Shown piece by piece: positions 1-8,962 of a stretch of DNA of 64,000 nt. How positions within the stretch are numbered: position 1 is the first letter of the stretch; every line of letters starts with the position of its first letter. The stretch is taken from positions 91,168 through 155,167 of the forward strand of contig JACMPQ010000050.1 in assembly GCA_014377425.1 (NCBI GenBank). The letters run 5' to 3'. The translations under genes and the position numbers were made by a program. This stretch comes from Microbacteriaceae bacterium (GTDB taxonomy: Bacteria > Actinomycetota > Actinomycetes > Actinomycetales > Microbacteriaceae). The notes beneath the pieces are model-generated. The model was not told the origin of the DNA and did not search any database. It saw nothing but the letters and a program-made list of their open reading frames with translations.

Positions 1-2
1 AA

Positions 3-404
3 AACTACCTACTCGAGCGCCACCTGATGCGCCGACTCTCGACCGGGGAAGTACCGAACGAGCGCTGGCTCGAGTTCTCGTACCCGCCGCGCTGGTACTA
101 CGACGTGCTGCGCGGCCTGGACTACTTTCGCGCTGTGGGAACTGCGCCCGATGAGCGGTTAGCCGAGGCGGTGTCGCTCGTGGAGAGCAAAAGAGCCGAC
201 AACGGGCGGTGGCCCCTGGAGAACACTCATCCGGGGGCCGTGCATTTTTCCTTAGAGCCGGGCGATCGTCAGCCCAGCCGTTGGAACACTTTGCGGGCAC
301 TTCGGGTGCTGCGCTGGTACCGGGGCGAGGAGCCAACGAGTTACGAGAGCACGTCTTTCGATGCGAACCGGCCGATCGCGAGCGCCCCGAACACCACGAT
401 GTAG
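3..404 (+). CDS. 3' end of a squalene-cyclase/prenyltransferase-repeat-like protein (partial)
   Basis: The frame is open from the window edge, so the true start lies outside; the ORF-track Met at 27 is probably internal because codons before it (NYLLERHL) continue the same protein. The visible ~133 residues are rich in W, Y, R and P, with segments such as PPRWYYDVLRGLDYF, DNGRWPLENTHPG and SRWNTLRALRVLRWY. These resemble the C-terminal helical repeats of alpha/alpha-toroid proteins (squalene cyclase or prenyltransferase type) found as stand-alone actinobacterial proteins of unknown substrate. Its 3' end overlaps the convergent ABC permease gene by 64 bp. No catalytic motif is visible in this fragment, so no enzymatic activity is claimed. 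Confidence 0.65.
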   Translation, partial: NYLLERHLMRRLSTGEVPNERWLEFSYPPRWYYDVLRGLDYFRAVGTAPDERLAEAVSLVESKRADNGRWPLENTHPGAVHFSLEPGDRQPSRWNTLRALRVLRWYRGEEPTSYESTSFDANRPIASAPNTTM

Positions 405-1222
405 CCGAGCTGCAGGAGCGCGTTCTCACCGAAGGAGGCAAACGAGATGGGTTGCCGCAGCAGGTCGGCGAAGTCGATCCAGTAGTGACTGAACAGCCAC
501 GGATGCAACCAGCCGAGCTGCGGCAGGGCGTCAAGAATTTGCACCACCACCGACATCACCACGGTGGCGGCCATCGCCCCCACCGGAACGACGGTCAGCG
601 TGGAGATGAACAATCCGATAGCGGAGAGCCCGAGCAGCGACACAAACACAAAGGAGCTCACGAGCGAGAGCCGACCGATGGCCTCGCCGATACCGACCGT
701 ATCGCCGGAGAGCAGGGTCACCCGCCCGACCGGGAAGAATGCCAACCCTACGAGCGTGCCGGTGATCGCCACTACCGCGGTTCCGACGAAGCAGAAGGCC
801 GCCACCCCGGCATATTTCACGAGTAGCAACCGGATGCGACCGGCCGGGGCGATGAGCAAATAGCGGAGCGTTCCGAGGCTCGCCTCCCCCGCGATGGTGT
901 CGCCGGCGACCACGCCGATGGTGAGCGGCAAAAATAGCGGCAGCGAGATCAGCAGAGCGGTGACCACCAGAAACAGCCCGTTGTTGCTGACCTGGTCGAG
1001 AAAGGGCGGGCCCTTTGCTGCCGACAGTTTCGCCGGGGAGAGCTTGATCGCGAGCGCGATCATGATCGGGATGGCAGCTAATGCCCCGAGCATGGCGAGG
1101 GTGCGGCCGCGGCGAAACAGCACGATGAGCTCGGAGCGTAGGAGTGAGCCGCCCGACGGGGATGCGGGCCCGGTATCTGTCTCTGGCACACTGCGGGCGG
1201 TCGAAACACTATTGAGCGACAT
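341..1222 (-). CDS. ABC transporter permease (ABC-2 type)
   Basis: A 293-residue membrane protein with a hydrophilic N-terminus of about 40 residues and roughly six hydrophobic helices (about 42-60, 83-107, 130-157, 185-207, 213-232 and 268-285). The segment GDTIAGEASLGTLRYLL before the third helix is the usual GE.. element of ABC-2 permeases. Its start overlaps the end of the upstream ATPase gene by 14 bp, so the two are translationally coupled and probably form one exporter. The third gene of the operon is a LolA-like secreted protein. Substrate unknown; export of a lipid-linked or cell-surface compound is only inferred from that neighbour. The 3' end overlaps a gene on the other strand. 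Confidence 0.85.
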   Translation of the reverse strand: MSLNSVSTARSVPETDTGPASPSGGSLLRSELIVLFRRGRTLAMLGALAAIPIMIALAIKLSPAKLSAAKGPPFLDQVSNNGLFLVVTALLISLPLFLPLTIGVVAGDTIAGEASLGTLRYLLIAPAGRIRLLLVKYAGVAAFCFVGTAVVAITGTLVGLAFFPVGRVTLLSGDTVGIGEAIGRLSLVSSFVFVSLLGLSAIGLFISTLTVVPVGAMAATVVMSVVVQILDALPQLGWLHPWLFSHYWIDFADLLRQPISFASFGENALLQLGYIVVFGALAIGRFASKDVLS

Positions 1223-2198
1223 CGAAGCCCTCCCCGGTCAATGCCACGAAACGGTCTTCGAGGGTGGCGCCCTCAATGTCGAAGCCGCGCACTCGCGCGC
1301 CCGCAGCAACCAAAGCGGAAACGATGGTCTCGGGGGCAATGCTGGGATCGGGCAGCAGTGCGCTGAGGCGTCCGCCCACCGGGTAGCCCGCCGCAATTCC
1401 CAGTTCGGCGAGCGCAGCCCGAGCGAGGTCGTCGTCCGGGGTGATGATGCGCACGTAGACCTCGCCGGTTCGGCGCAGCTCATCGAGGGTTCCCTGAGCG
1501 ACGATGCGACCCACACTCATGACGGCGGCATGCGTGCACATGAGCTCGATCTCGTCGAGCAGATGGCTGGAAACGAACACCGTGATGCCGTCGGCGGCGA
1601 GCGAACGCACAAGCGTGCGCACCTCGCGGGTGCCCTGCGGGTCGAGGCCATTAGTCGGCTCATCGAGCACAAGTAGCTCCCGCGGCATGAGCAGGGCGTT
1701 GGCGATTCCGAGGCGCTGCTTCATCCCGAGCGAATAGGCATGCACTTTTTTACCGGCGGCATGGCTAAGACCCACCCGCTCCAGGGCTGCCTTCACGCGG
1801 GCCGTTCGGGTGGCCGGAGAGGCAAAGCGGTCGGCGCTGTCGAGCCGATGCAGATTGGCGGTGCCGGAGAGAAACGGGTAAAAACCCGGACCCTCCACGA
1901 GCGCCCCGATGCGGGGCAACACGCTCGCCAGCCGGTCGGGCATTTCCTCGCCGAGTACCCGCACCGAACCGCCGGTGGCGGCGGCGAGGCCCAACAGCAC
2001 CCGAATAGTGGTGGTCTTGCCCGAGCCGTTCGGCCCAAGAAAGCCGAAAACCGAGCCCCTCGGCACCGACAGGTTGACGTCGTTGACGGCGAGCTGCGTG
2101 CCAAAGCGTTTAACCAGGCCCCGCGTCTCGATCGCCAAAGCGGCATCCGGCGCGGTCATTGATTCGACCGTTTCGGATGCCGCGATGGTGCTGGTCAC
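1209..2198 (-). CDS. ABC transporter ATP-binding protein
   Basis: The 329-residue protein has all ABC ATPase landmarks: Walker A GPNGSGKTT (about residues 55-63), a signature-like YSLGMKQRLGIA, Walker B LLVLDEPTNGLDP followed by the H-loop in SSHLLDEIE, and a C-terminal accessory region of about 90 residues as in CcmA/DrrA-type exporter ATPases. An internal Met at residue 15 (MTAPDAAL) is a possible alternative start; the longer one is kept because it overlaps the upstream stop by 4 bp. It should energise the permease encoded immediately downstream. Substrate is not evident. Confidence 0.92.
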   Translation of the reverse strand: MTSTIAASETVESMTAPDAALAIETRGLVKRFGTQLAVNDVNLSVPRGSVFGFLGPNGSGKTTTIRVLLGLAAATGGSVRVLGEEMPDRLASVLPRIGALVEGPGFYPFLSGTANLHRLDSADRFASPATRTARVKAALERVGLSHAAGKKVHAYSLGMKQRLGIANALLMPRELLVLDEPTNGLDPQGTREVRTLVRSLAADGITVFVSSHLLDEIELMCTHAAVMSVGRIVAQGTLDELRRTGEVYVRIITPDDDLARAALAELGIAAGYPVGGRLSALLPDPSIAPETIVSALVAAGARVRGFDIEGATLEDRFVALTGEGFDVAQ

Positions 2199-3415
2199 TT
2201 AGTTGCTGCGACAGCCTGCAAGCGCTCAAGGGGAACGGCTCCGGCAAACACCCGCCCGTCGGTGGTGAACAAAACATTCAGCAGAGCGGATGAGGCGAGC
2301 CGCCCACCTTCGACGGCCGAGGTCGCCGCGGTGAACAGTTTGTTGCCTGTCAGCTCGGCGGGCACGGTTCCGGCGGGGAGCGAAACAACGGCATCCCAAC
2401 TGGTTCCGGTGACAACCGGCACTGGTGTTCCGGCCGGTAGCTTGGCCTTCAGCTCGTTGAGCTGTTCGGGCGTGAGCTTGCCGGTCATGGTGCCGGGGTT
2501 GAGATCACCCAAGGTGGTGCCGTTGGGCAAAACGGTTGCGGCGTCGGGTAATGCGGGAAGCGCCTGCTCCTTCACCGTGGCACCGGCCGGGGGAGTGAAA
2601 CGAAAGAGCGCGGCATCCGGAGCGCCAATCGTCACCGTGGTGAAGGCCACCGAGAACGCCGGGTCTTTTTGGCCGCGGGCTTCGACCGAGACGCTCAGCG
2701 GTAAGCCCGTTTCGGAATCAGTCGTGATGGCGACCGAACCCACGAGGGTGTCGGTGGTGCGCGGGGTTAGGACCAGTGTGTACGCGGTGCGACCGGCGAC
2801 GCGGGTGTCTTGGCCCACACTCACCGTCGTGCTTGGATCAATTTTGGCGAGGAACTTCTTGGCCAGCTCAGTGGGGGTCATGACGACCTTCGCTTCGGCG
2901 GCAGCCTTCGCCTGAGCCTCGGCGGCACTGAATCCAGCCGGTAGCGTGAGGTGGGTGACGGCGTTCTTCTTGGAATCGTAGAACCAGACGTCGCTGCCGT
3001 TGCGCACCGCGTCTCGCTCGGCAAGCTGGTCCATGATTTGCACCCGGGATTTCGTGTCGCCGTCGAGGTAGACCCGGGCGGTGTGCGAACCGGTAAGCAG
3101 CTCAAGCGCCTGAGTGGCGTCAGTGGAGTCGGGGGCGGCAACGCTCGCGCCCAAATCAGAGGTGCTCGCTCCGGGGGCGAGGGCAGGAGCCCCGGCACCG
3201 GTCGGGAGGGCCGGAAGGCCGAGAGCGGAGGTCTGCGTGACCTCCCCGGAAAGCTGACGAACGGTGCTGTTTTGGATGAGTTCCAGCACCTGCTGGGCAG
3301 ATTTATCGGGGAGCGTTACGGCCGCTCCAGCCTGAGACGGGATGATCAGAACCCCGGCTGCGATAACGACGGGTACAACGGCTACTGGGAGCCAACGGAC
3401 GGTTTTGCGATTCAT
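2195..3415 (-). CDS. Secreted LolA-like protein with N-terminal signal peptide
   Basis: A 406-residue protein opening with a Sec-type signal peptide (MNRKTVRWLP, then a hydrophobic stretch ending in SQAGAA). The mature part starts with a helix (SAQQVLELIQNSTVRQLSG) and continues with DGDTKSRVQIMDQ, DVWFYDSKKNAVTHL and RVAGRTAYTLVLTPR, a beta-rich pattern typical of actinobacterial LolA-like/DUF2092 or RseB-like proteins. No lipobox cysteine is seen. It is first in an operon with an ABC ATPase and permease (4-bp overlap with the ATPase), so it may bind the transported lipid or act as a sensor. It starts 82 bp downstream of guaA. Fold assignment is by pattern only. Confidence 0.7.
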   Translation of the reverse strand: MNRKTVRWLPVAVVPVVIAAGVLIIPSQAGAAVTLPDKSAQQVLELIQNSTVRQLSGEVTQTSALGLPALPTGAGAPALAPGASTSDLGASVAAPDSTDATQALELLTGSHTARVYLDGDTKSRVQIMDQLAERDAVRNGSDVWFYDSKKNAVTHLTLPAGFSAAEAQAKAAAEAKVVMTPTELAKKFLAKIDPSTTVSVGQDTRVAGRTAYTLVLTPRTTDTLVGSVAITTDSETGLPLSVSVEARGQKDPAFSVAFTTVTIGAPDAALFRFTPPAGATVKEQALPALPDAATVLPNGTTLGDLNPGTMTGKLTPEQLNELKAKLPAGTPVPVVTGTSWDAVVSLPAGTVPAELTGNKLFTAATSAVEGGRLASSALLNVLFTTDGRVFAGAVPLERLQAVAATK

Positions 3416-3496
3416 TTGGGCACCATTTTCACGATGAATACACCCACACAGTACGCCCCCAAGCTGCGACCCTGGTGAGCGCCTAGGCGTACGGAG

Positions 3497-5086
3497 TCAC
3501 TCCCACTCGATGGTTCCCGGCGGCTTCGAGGTGACATCCAGTACCACGCGGTTGACCCCGGCTACCTCGTTGGTGATGCGGTTGGAGATGCGGGCAAGCA
3601 CGTCGTAGGGCAGGCGAGTCCAATCTGCGGTCATCGCGTCTTCAGAAGACACCGGACGCAACACGATCGGGTGGCCGTAGGTGCGGCCGTCGCCCTGAAC
3701 TCCCACCGAGCGCACGTCGGCGAGCAGCACCACCGGGCACTGCCAGATCTCGTTGTCGAGACCCGCGAGGGTGAGCTCGGCACGCACGATCGCGTCGGCA
3801 TGACGCAAGAGTTCGAGGCGGTCGAAGGTGACCTCGCCGACGATACGAATACCGAGGCCGGGTCCGGGGAACGGCTGGCGACCAACAATCACCTCGGGCA
3901 AGCCCAGCTCGCGGCCGATCGCCCGAACCTCATCCTTGAACAGTGCCCGCAGGGGCTCGACCAGCGCAAACTTGAGGTCTTCGGGAAGACCTCCCACGTT
4001 ATGGTGACTCTTGATGTTGGCCGTGCCGGTTCCGCCACCCGATTCGACGACATCCGGATACAGAGTTCCCTGCACCAGAAACTCGATCTGCGCACCGTCA
4101 CTGGCCGCTTCGAGCACGAGCGCCTCGGCGGGCGGTTCGAAGCTCCGGATGAACTCGCGGCCGATGATTTTGCGCTTCTGCTCGGGGTCGGTGACGCCGG
4201 CCAACGCATCCATGAACTGGTCGACGGCGTCGACGGTCACCAGGCGCACCCCGGTGGAGGCGACGTAGTCTTCTTCGACCTGGCGACGCTCGTCTTGGCG
4301 CAACAAGCCGTGGTCGACGAAGATGCAGACGAGCTGGTCGCCGACGGCTTCGTGCACGATCGCGGCGGCAACGGCCGAGTCGACCCCCCCGGAGAGACCG
4401 CAAATGACGCGCCCGGTGCCGACCTGCTCGCGAATGCGCGCCACCTGCTCGGCGATCACGTTGCCGCTGTTCCAATCGGCGGGAATACCGGCGGCGGTGT
4501 GCAAAAAGTTTTCGAGCACGCGCTGGCCGAATTCGGAGTGCTTGACCTCCGGATGCCACTGCACGCCGTAGAGGCGACGCTCGTCGCTCGCGAACGCGGC
4601 GACCGGGGTGGAGTCGCTTGAGGCGAGCACGGTGAAGCCGGCCGGAGCCTTGGACACGGAGTCGCCGTGGCTCATCCAGGTGGTCTGCTCGCTCGGCTGC
4701 GTGCCGAGCAAAGTGCTTTCGCCCGCGGCCAGGGTGACCGTGGTGGCACCGTACTCACGCAGGCCGGTGTTGGCGACCTCGCCGCCGAGCTGCTGCGCCA
4801 TCACCTGGAAGCCGTAGCAAATGCCGAGCACCGGAATGCCGAGCTCGAGAATTCCGGCATCCAACCTGGGAGAGCCGGCGTCGTACACGCTCGACGGCCC
4901 CCCGCTGAGCACAATGCCCACCGGGTTTTTGGCAGCGACCTCTGCCGCGGTGATCGTGTGCGGCACGATCTCGGAGTAGACGCTTGCCTCGCGCACGCGG
5001 CGGGCAATCAGCTGGGCGTACTGGGCGCCGAAGTCGATGACCAGCACCGGGCGCTGCACGGTTTCAGTCTTTGTGGGGGTGCTCAA
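3497..5086 (-). CDS. guaA: GMP synthase (glutamine-hydrolysing)
   Basis: Full-length 529-residue GuaA, converting XMP to GMP with ATP and glutamine. The N-terminal class I glutaminase domain shows [21 protein letters not shown], the nucleophile elbow GICYGFQ (catalytic Cys) and the His/Glu pair in [12 protein letters not shown]. The ATP pyrophosphatase domain has the PP-loop [12 protein letters not shown] near residue 230. The C-terminal dimerisation domain ends with the invariant KPPGTIEWE. It overlaps the upstream DUF3817 gene by 4 bp (ATGA), a coupling common in actinobacteria. With guaB and guaB3 about 6-8 kb away it forms the guanine nucleotide branch of this region. Confidence 0.98.
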   Translation of the reverse strand: MSTPTKTETVQRPVLVIDFGAQYAQLIARRVREASVYSEIVPHTITAAEVAAKNPVGIVLSGGPSSVYDAGSPRLDAGILELGIPVLGICYGFQVMAQQLGGEVANTGLREYGATTVTLAAGESTLLGTQPSEQTTWMSHGDSVSKAPAGFTVLASSDSTPVAAFASDERRLYGVQWHPEVKHSEFGQRVLENFLHTAAGIPADWNSGNVIAEQVARIREQVGTGRVICGLSGGVDSAVAAAIVHEAVGDQLVCIFVDHGLLRQDERRQVEEDYVASTGVRLVTVDAVDQFMDALAGVTDPEQKRKIIGREFIRSFEPPAEALVLEAASDGAQIEFLVQGTLYPDVVESGGGTGTANIKSHHNVGGLPEDLKFALVEPLRALFKDEVRAIGRELGLPEVIVGRQPFPGPGLGIRIVGEVTFDRLELLRHADAIVRAELTLAGLDNEIWQCPVVLLADVRSVGVQGDGRTYGHPIVLRPVSSEDAMTADWTRLPYDVLARISNRITNEVAGVNRVVLDVTSKPPGTIEWE

Positions 5087-5538
5087 CGGGTGACTCCTGT
5101 GCTGGGTTCGGGAGCGGCGGAGCGCTCCAGCTTGGTGAGCTCGCGATGTGCGCTGCGGGTGATGAAGTGTTCGACGATGAAGGAAAGGAACGGAACGACC
5201 CCACCGAGGGCGATCGCGATGAAGCGCGTGAATGGCCAGCGCATGATGCTCCAGAGGCGGAAGTCGGCGAAGAGGTAAAGCACGTAGAACCAGCCGTGGG
5301 CAATCAGAATGCCGGTGCTGAGGTTGAATCCGGTGACCGTGCCGGTGGGCACAAACGCCAGGAAGCCGCGTGGTCCACCGAGTTCGAGCTCCAGCTGGAT
5401 GCCGAACGCCGGATACTTCAGCACGACCTCGGTAACCAAGAGCAGCAGCAGCACGCCGGTGATGTAGGAGGAGACCCGGTAGAGCTTCAGCGCCGAACGA
5501 ATGCGGGGCAGGTCGGCAATTTTGGGCTTCAGGGGCAT
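5083..5538 (-). CDS. DUF3817 family membrane protein
   Basis: 151 residues with about three membrane helices (roughly 24-42, 75-92 and 102-124). Conserved-looking blocks are [19 protein letters not shown] near the N-terminus, [17 protein letters not shown] in the middle and [11 protein letters not shown] at the end, matching the DUF3817 pattern of small actinobacterial membrane proteins. It overlaps guaA by 4 bp and would be co-transcribed and translationally coupled with it. The molecular role is unknown; the constant pairing with guaA is the only functional hint. Confidence 0.85.
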   Translation of the reverse strand: MPLKPKIADLPRIRSALKLYRVSSYITGVLLLLLVTEVVLKYPAFGIQLELELGGPRGFLAFVPTGTVTGFNLSTGILIAHGWFYVLYLFADFRLWSIMRWPFTRFIAIALGGVVPFLSFIVEHFITRSAHRELTKLERSAAPEPSTGVTR

Positions 5539-5610
5539 TGCTTTAGTTTAGGCGGGCACCGGGCGAGGCTTCTCCGCCGGGCGTGCTGGTGCAGGCCGGG
5601 TGCCGCCGAG

Positions 5611-5855
5611 CTAATCGCCGCCCCACGGAATGACGAGCCGTAATCCGGCGTTCTCAAAGTCATTGGTGTTTCGGGTGGCAAGAGACTCAGTTCCCGGATG
5701 CGGGTGCCAATGCCACGATCGTCGCCCTGCGGCAGAACCGCCCCTGCCAAAATGACGCGCACCTCAGCCTCGATAGATCGCTGATTCACCGCGCTTCGCG
5801 CTTTGAGCGCCTAGACAAGCAGTGGGTCGAGATTCCGAACGAGCAATGTAGCCAC
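5611..5855 (-). pseudogene. Remnant of a fitAB/vapBC-type toxin-antitoxin locus
   Basis: Reading the minus strand from a GTG at 5855 gives VATLLVRNLDPLLV, then an in-frame TAG at 5811-5813, then ALKARSAVNQRSIEAEVRVIL. Together these form the ribbon-helix-helix N-terminus of a FitA/Phd-like antitoxin (pattern RNLd..l...LKaRAA..gRSmEAEvReIL) broken by a nonsense codon. After GIGTRIREL the sequence jumps, in another frame, to LATRNTNDFENAGLRLVIPW..D-stop (5682 to 5611). That is the C-terminal signature of a PIN-domain VapC/FitB toxin (ATRN..DF...G). Most of the toxin, including its N-terminal catalytic Asp, is deleted. The ORF-track entry 5529..5789 is the surviving open piece, not an intact gene. 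Not expected to be functional. Confidence 0.8.
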
Positions 5856-5942
5856 CGGGATAGCTCGTTTTTCCCGACGATAGCGAATTGCTAGCATTCT
5901 CGGCCAGACCGTTGCGAGTTCTCTCACGGAATGCGCCGTCCA

Positions 5943-6749
5943 CTACGCCAGCGCTGCCGCCACCCGGACGAGCTCGCTCTGCGCAAGCTCCGCCTCCTTG
6001 CGCTCCTCCTCCTCACGTTCCCAGGTGTCTTTCACGAGCCGGTACCAGAGATAGACGGCAAAGCCGGCGAAAACCACCCATTCGGCGGCGTAGAAAAGGT
6101 TGAGCCAGTTGAAATTGCTTGCGGTGGTGAGCGGCGGTGAATAAATGCGCTCCAGGCCGGCCAGCGGATCGGCGAGCACCAAATATCCGCCGTAGGCCCC
6201 GGTTGTGGCACCGTCGAAATGGCTCCAACTGTTGATGAGTTCCGCCGTGGACACCGTGGTGATTACGCCTTTTTCGAAGGGAGCGTCTTCGGCTGCCTCG
6301 GTAGCTAGGTAGCGTCCGGAGAGGGGTCGAGGCGCGGCATCCGGTGCAGCATTCAATTTTTTGAGGGCGGATGCCGCCACCCTCTTGTCGGTGGTGAAAC
6401 CGACGGCCACGGCGAGCGCGGCGGCCTCCGGCCCTTCGACCTGCGCGTGACCCAGCACCCAGTAGCCGGTCTCGTCGCGGTTCATCCGGTTGCTGATCAC
6501 CGTGAAGTCTCCCACCACAAATTGACCTCGGGCCTGAATGAGCTGACCCACGATGTTCTCGGTTGTGGGCTTTTGCGGCGCGGTGATGGCCGATAGCGGC
6601 TTGACGGTTTCGGTAGTGAGCACCACCACCTGGCCGGAGGCAATGGCGCGCTCCAATTGCCACTGACCGAGGGCGGCGAAGCCAGCGGCGAGAACGAGGG
6701 CGAGAACGAGCATCGCAATCCAGCGGGGGCGTCGGGCGATCTTCCACAT
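5943..6749 (-). CDS. SURF1 family cytochrome oxidase biogenesis protein
   Basis: 268 residues with the SURF1 architecture: an N-terminal membrane helix (about residues 10-30, ending FAALGQWQLERA), an extracytoplasmic domain with NRMNRDETGYWVLGHAQ, and a C-terminal helix in the conserved block NWLNLFYAAEWVVFAGFAVYLWYRLVKD. The cytoplasmic tail is Glu/Arg-rich. SURF1 helps insert heme a into cytochrome c oxidase; actinobacterial homologues are assumed to do the same for the aa3 oxidase. It starts 2 bp after the antiporter stop, so it is probably in that operon although functionally unrelated. Confidence 0.9.
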   Translation of the reverse strand: MWKIARRPRWIAMLVLALVLAAGFAALGQWQLERAIASGQVVVLTTETVKPLSAITAPQKPTTENIVGQLIQARGQFVVGDFTVISNRMNRDETGYWVLGHAQVEGPEAAALAVAVGFTTDKRVAASALKKLNAAPDAAPRPLSGRYLATEAAEDAPFEKGVITTVSTAELINSWSHFDGATTGAYGGYLVLADPLAGLERIYSPPLTTASNFNWLNLFYAAEWVVFAGFAVYLWYRLVKDTWEREEEERKEAELAQSELVRVAAALA

Positions 6750-6751
6750 GC

Positions 6752-8341
6752 TTAGTACTCCGGATCGAGGTCGCGGGGCGGACGGGCATCCGACTGTTGG
6801 TTGGCTTGGCGTGCCTGACGGCTGGGCTCGGGTTCGCCCTCGAGCTCCAGCTCGGAATCGCTGTGGCCGGGGAGTTCGTCGAGCCAGTCGCGGCCGAACT
6901 GATCGCGGCCGGAATCGGTGGCGTCGGGCACCGTCACCCGTCCGACCGGCGAACTGTCTCGCGGGGAGGACTTGCGCGGGGTCGGATCAGACTGACCGGC
7001 CGTGCGCTCTCCCTCTCCGGACACCGGTTGGCTCTGGAGTCGCTCACCTGGCGTCGGTTGGTCTCCGTCAGGGCCACCGGGCACCGGCTCTGCCCCGATC
7101 AGCGCCGCCTCGACCAGGGCGATCGACTCCGCGCGAATCCGCTCCCGCGACGCTGGGAGGGATGCCGCACGCTTCTTGCCAGTGCGCAAAATGACCGCGC
7201 CGATTCGCTCGGAATTGACCGCCAAAACTGGCCCCATAATGGCCATGATCAGCACGTACAGCCCGGCAAAAGGGACGATGCGGGCGTCCAGCCCCGCGCT
7301 CAGCGAGAGGGTGGCCAAGATGAGCGCGAATTCACCGCGGTTCTGCAAAATGACCGCCGCGTTGATGCCTGCCTGCGCGCCGAGGCCGTTGAGCCAGGCC
7401 ACGAACTGTCCGGCACCGGCATTGAGCACCACGGTCATCAGGACCGCCAGCAGCACCACCCCGACCACGGGACCGAACGTCTCGATGTTGAGTGCCAAAC
7501 CGAAGTTGAGGAAGAAGAACGCACCGAACAGGTCGCGCATTGGCAAAGACAGCGACTCGATGCGGGTGCGGTGGCGGCTGGCACCGAGCACCAGCCCGAT
7601 GAGGAAGGCGCCGATGGCATCCGTGACCCCCAGAATCTCGCCGACACCGCTGAACAGCACGGCGAGCCCGAAAAACAGGATGGTGAAGAGTTCGTCGTCG
7701 CGGGTGCGAATGAGGCGCGACACCACTTTGCCGCCCCAGCGGGCGAGCGAGAACATGACGATCAGAAAGAGAAACGCCACCGCAAGTTTGCCGATGACCG
7801 GCCAGATCTCGGTTTCACCGCTGAGCACCACACCAACGATGGCGAGATAGATGGCGATGAAGATGTCTTCGACCACCGTGACCCCGAGGATCATCGGCGT
7901 TTCAGCGTTGGGTAGGCGCTTGAGTTCGATGAGTAGCTTGGTAACGATGGCGCTCGACGAGGTGGCGGTAATGCCCGCGATGATGAGGGCCTCGCGCGTG
8001 CCCCAACCGACAAAGAAGCCGAACGCGAACCCGGCCGCCATGTTAACCAAGATGTAGGAGCCGCCCGAGAGCAAGAGCTTTCCAGCGTTGTCGAAAAAGG
8101 CCTCCTGATCGAACTCCAGCCCGAGCGAGAACAGCAGCAGGATGAGCCCGAAGACGGCGATCAGGGCAAGGTTGGAGGAGGCAAAATCGAGCGGAAACCA
8201 GTGTGTGTAGGGACTCGCGATTAGCCCGACGATCATATAAATCGGAATCGCGGGCAGACCGATCAGTTTTCCGGCACGACCCAAAACGTAGGCGAGGAGC
8301 AGCAGCAAGCCGAGAACGACCAGTTCTTGACCCAAATGCAT
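6752..8341 (-). CDS. CPA2-type cation:proton antiporter (KefB/KhtU-like)
   Basis: 529 residues. The first ~380 form a Na+/H+ exchanger domain of about 12 helices, with GRAGKLIGLPAIPIYMIVGLIASP at the start, SLGLEFD after helix 3, TSSSAIVTKLL and DAIGAFLIGLVLG typical of KefB/KhtU antiporters. No TrkA-N nucleotide-binding domain follows. Instead there is a ~130-residue hydrophilic tail rich in P, S, D, E and R that looks disordered. The upstream gene, ending 4 bp before, encodes a separate TrkA-C regulator, the two-gene arrangement known for Bacillus KhtTU and Streptomyces CpeB systems. Likely role: K+ or Na+ efflux in exchange for protons during pH or osmotic stress. Ion specificity cannot be read from sequence. 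Confidence 0.9.
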   Translation of the reverse strand: MHLGQELVVLGLLLLLAYVLGRAGKLIGLPAIPIYMIVGLIASPYTHWFPLDFASSNLALIAVFGLILLLFSLGLEFDQEAFFDNAGKLLLSGGSYILVNMAAGFAFGFFVGWGTREALIIAGITATSSSAIVTKLLIELKRLPNAETPMILGVTVVEDIFIAIYLAIVGVVLSGETEIWPVIGKLAVAFLFLIVMFSLARWGGKVVSRLIRTRDDELFTILFFGLAVLFSGVGEILGVTDAIGAFLIGLVLGASRHRTRIESLSLPMRDLFGAFFFLNFGLALNIETFGPVVGVVLLAVLMTVVLNAGAGQFVAWLNGLGAQAGINAAVILQNRGEFALILATLSLSAGLDARIVPFAGLYVLIMAIMGPVLAVNSERIGAVILRTGKKRAASLPASRERIRAESIALVEAALIGAEPVPGGPDGDQPTPGERLQSQPVSGEGERTAGQSDPTPRKSSPRDSSPVGRVTVPDATDSGRDQFGRDWLDELPGHSDSELELEGEPEPSRQARQANQQSDARPPRDLDPEY

Positions 8342-8345
8342 CAGT

Positions 8346-8882
8346 TCACCAACCCGGGGGAACGTCGACCGTCGTCGTGGGCTTCAGCGCCAACTCACCG
8401 GTGCGGTAGAAGGTGAACGCCTTTGACACCTTTTCGGGGGAACCGGCCACCACGAGGGTGTCACCGGGAAACACTTTGAAATCGTCAGACGGTGCCGGAT
8501 TCGCCGACTCACCGCGCACCACCGCGACAACCGTGAGCCCAACTACACCACGGGAGGCCAGGTTTCCGAGCTGCTGCCCGGCGATGTGATCGTCGTAGTC
8601 GACCGAGAACCAGTCGATGCTCAGCCCGGGAATCTTCTCGAGCTTGTCGAGCCCTTCGGTGATGCGCGTGCCGCCGAGCAGTTCGGCGAGCGTGTGCGCC
8701 TCATCCTCGCTGAGGCGAAGCGACACCTTGCTGGCATCCGCGCCGTCCTCCTCGTCGGCGAACGTGATGAGGTCGCTGTGACCGGAGCGATGCGTGATGA
8801 CCCCGCACTTGCCACCGTCTTCGGTCACGAAAGTGTGCAGCATGCCCACACCGGGCAGTTTCACGCGGCGAACATCGACCAT
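8346..8882 (-). CDS. TrkA-C domain regulatory subunit of the antiporter (KhtT-like)
   Basis: 178 residues from the ATG at 8882; the track's start at 8897 is a GTG whose codons contain the likely ribosome binding site AAGGA, so the shorter start is preferred. The N-terminal half (VKLPGVGMLHTFVTEDGGKCGVITHRSG) resembles the KhtT N-terminal domain. The C-terminal half (VVGLTVVAVVRGE... FKVFPGDTLVVAGSPEKV) is a typical TrkA-C/RCK-C ligand-binding domain. It precedes the antiporter gene by 4 bp. In the KhtTU family this subunit gates the antiporter in response to pH and a nucleotide such as c-di-AMP; that detail is family knowledge, not visible here. Confidence 0.88.
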   Translation of the reverse strand: MVDVRRVKLPGVGMLHTFVTEDGGKCGVITHRSGHSDLITFADEEDGADASKVSLRLSEDEAHTLAELLGGTRITEGLDKLEKIPGLSIDWFSVDYDDHIAGQQLGNLASRGVVGLTVVAVVRGESANPAPSDDFKVFPGDTLVVAGSPEKVSKAFTFYRTGELALKPTTTVDVPPGW

Positions 8883-8923
8883 CGGTGTTTCCTTCACAGT
8901 TGTGCGACCAGCAAACAGACTGC

Positions 8924-8949
8924 CGGATGCCGCCTCGCCGCGGCATCCG
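8924..8949 (-). terminator. Perfect 10-bp hairpin downstream of glpD
   Basis: CGGATGCCGC and GCGGCATCCG flank a 6-nt loop, 14 bp after the glpD stop. On the minus strand the hairpin is followed by GCAGTCTGTTTGC rather than a clean U-run, so it could be a weak intrinsic terminator or a 3'-end stabiliser. It separates glpD from the antiporter operon. Confidence 0.6.
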
Positions 8950-8962
8950 CTCTGCTACTAGG

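Noticed and set aside
5529-5789. 86-codon ORF as an intact gene
   Set aside because: It starts after an internal stop of the antitoxin and crosses into toxin DNA in the wrong frame; treated as part of the pseudogene.
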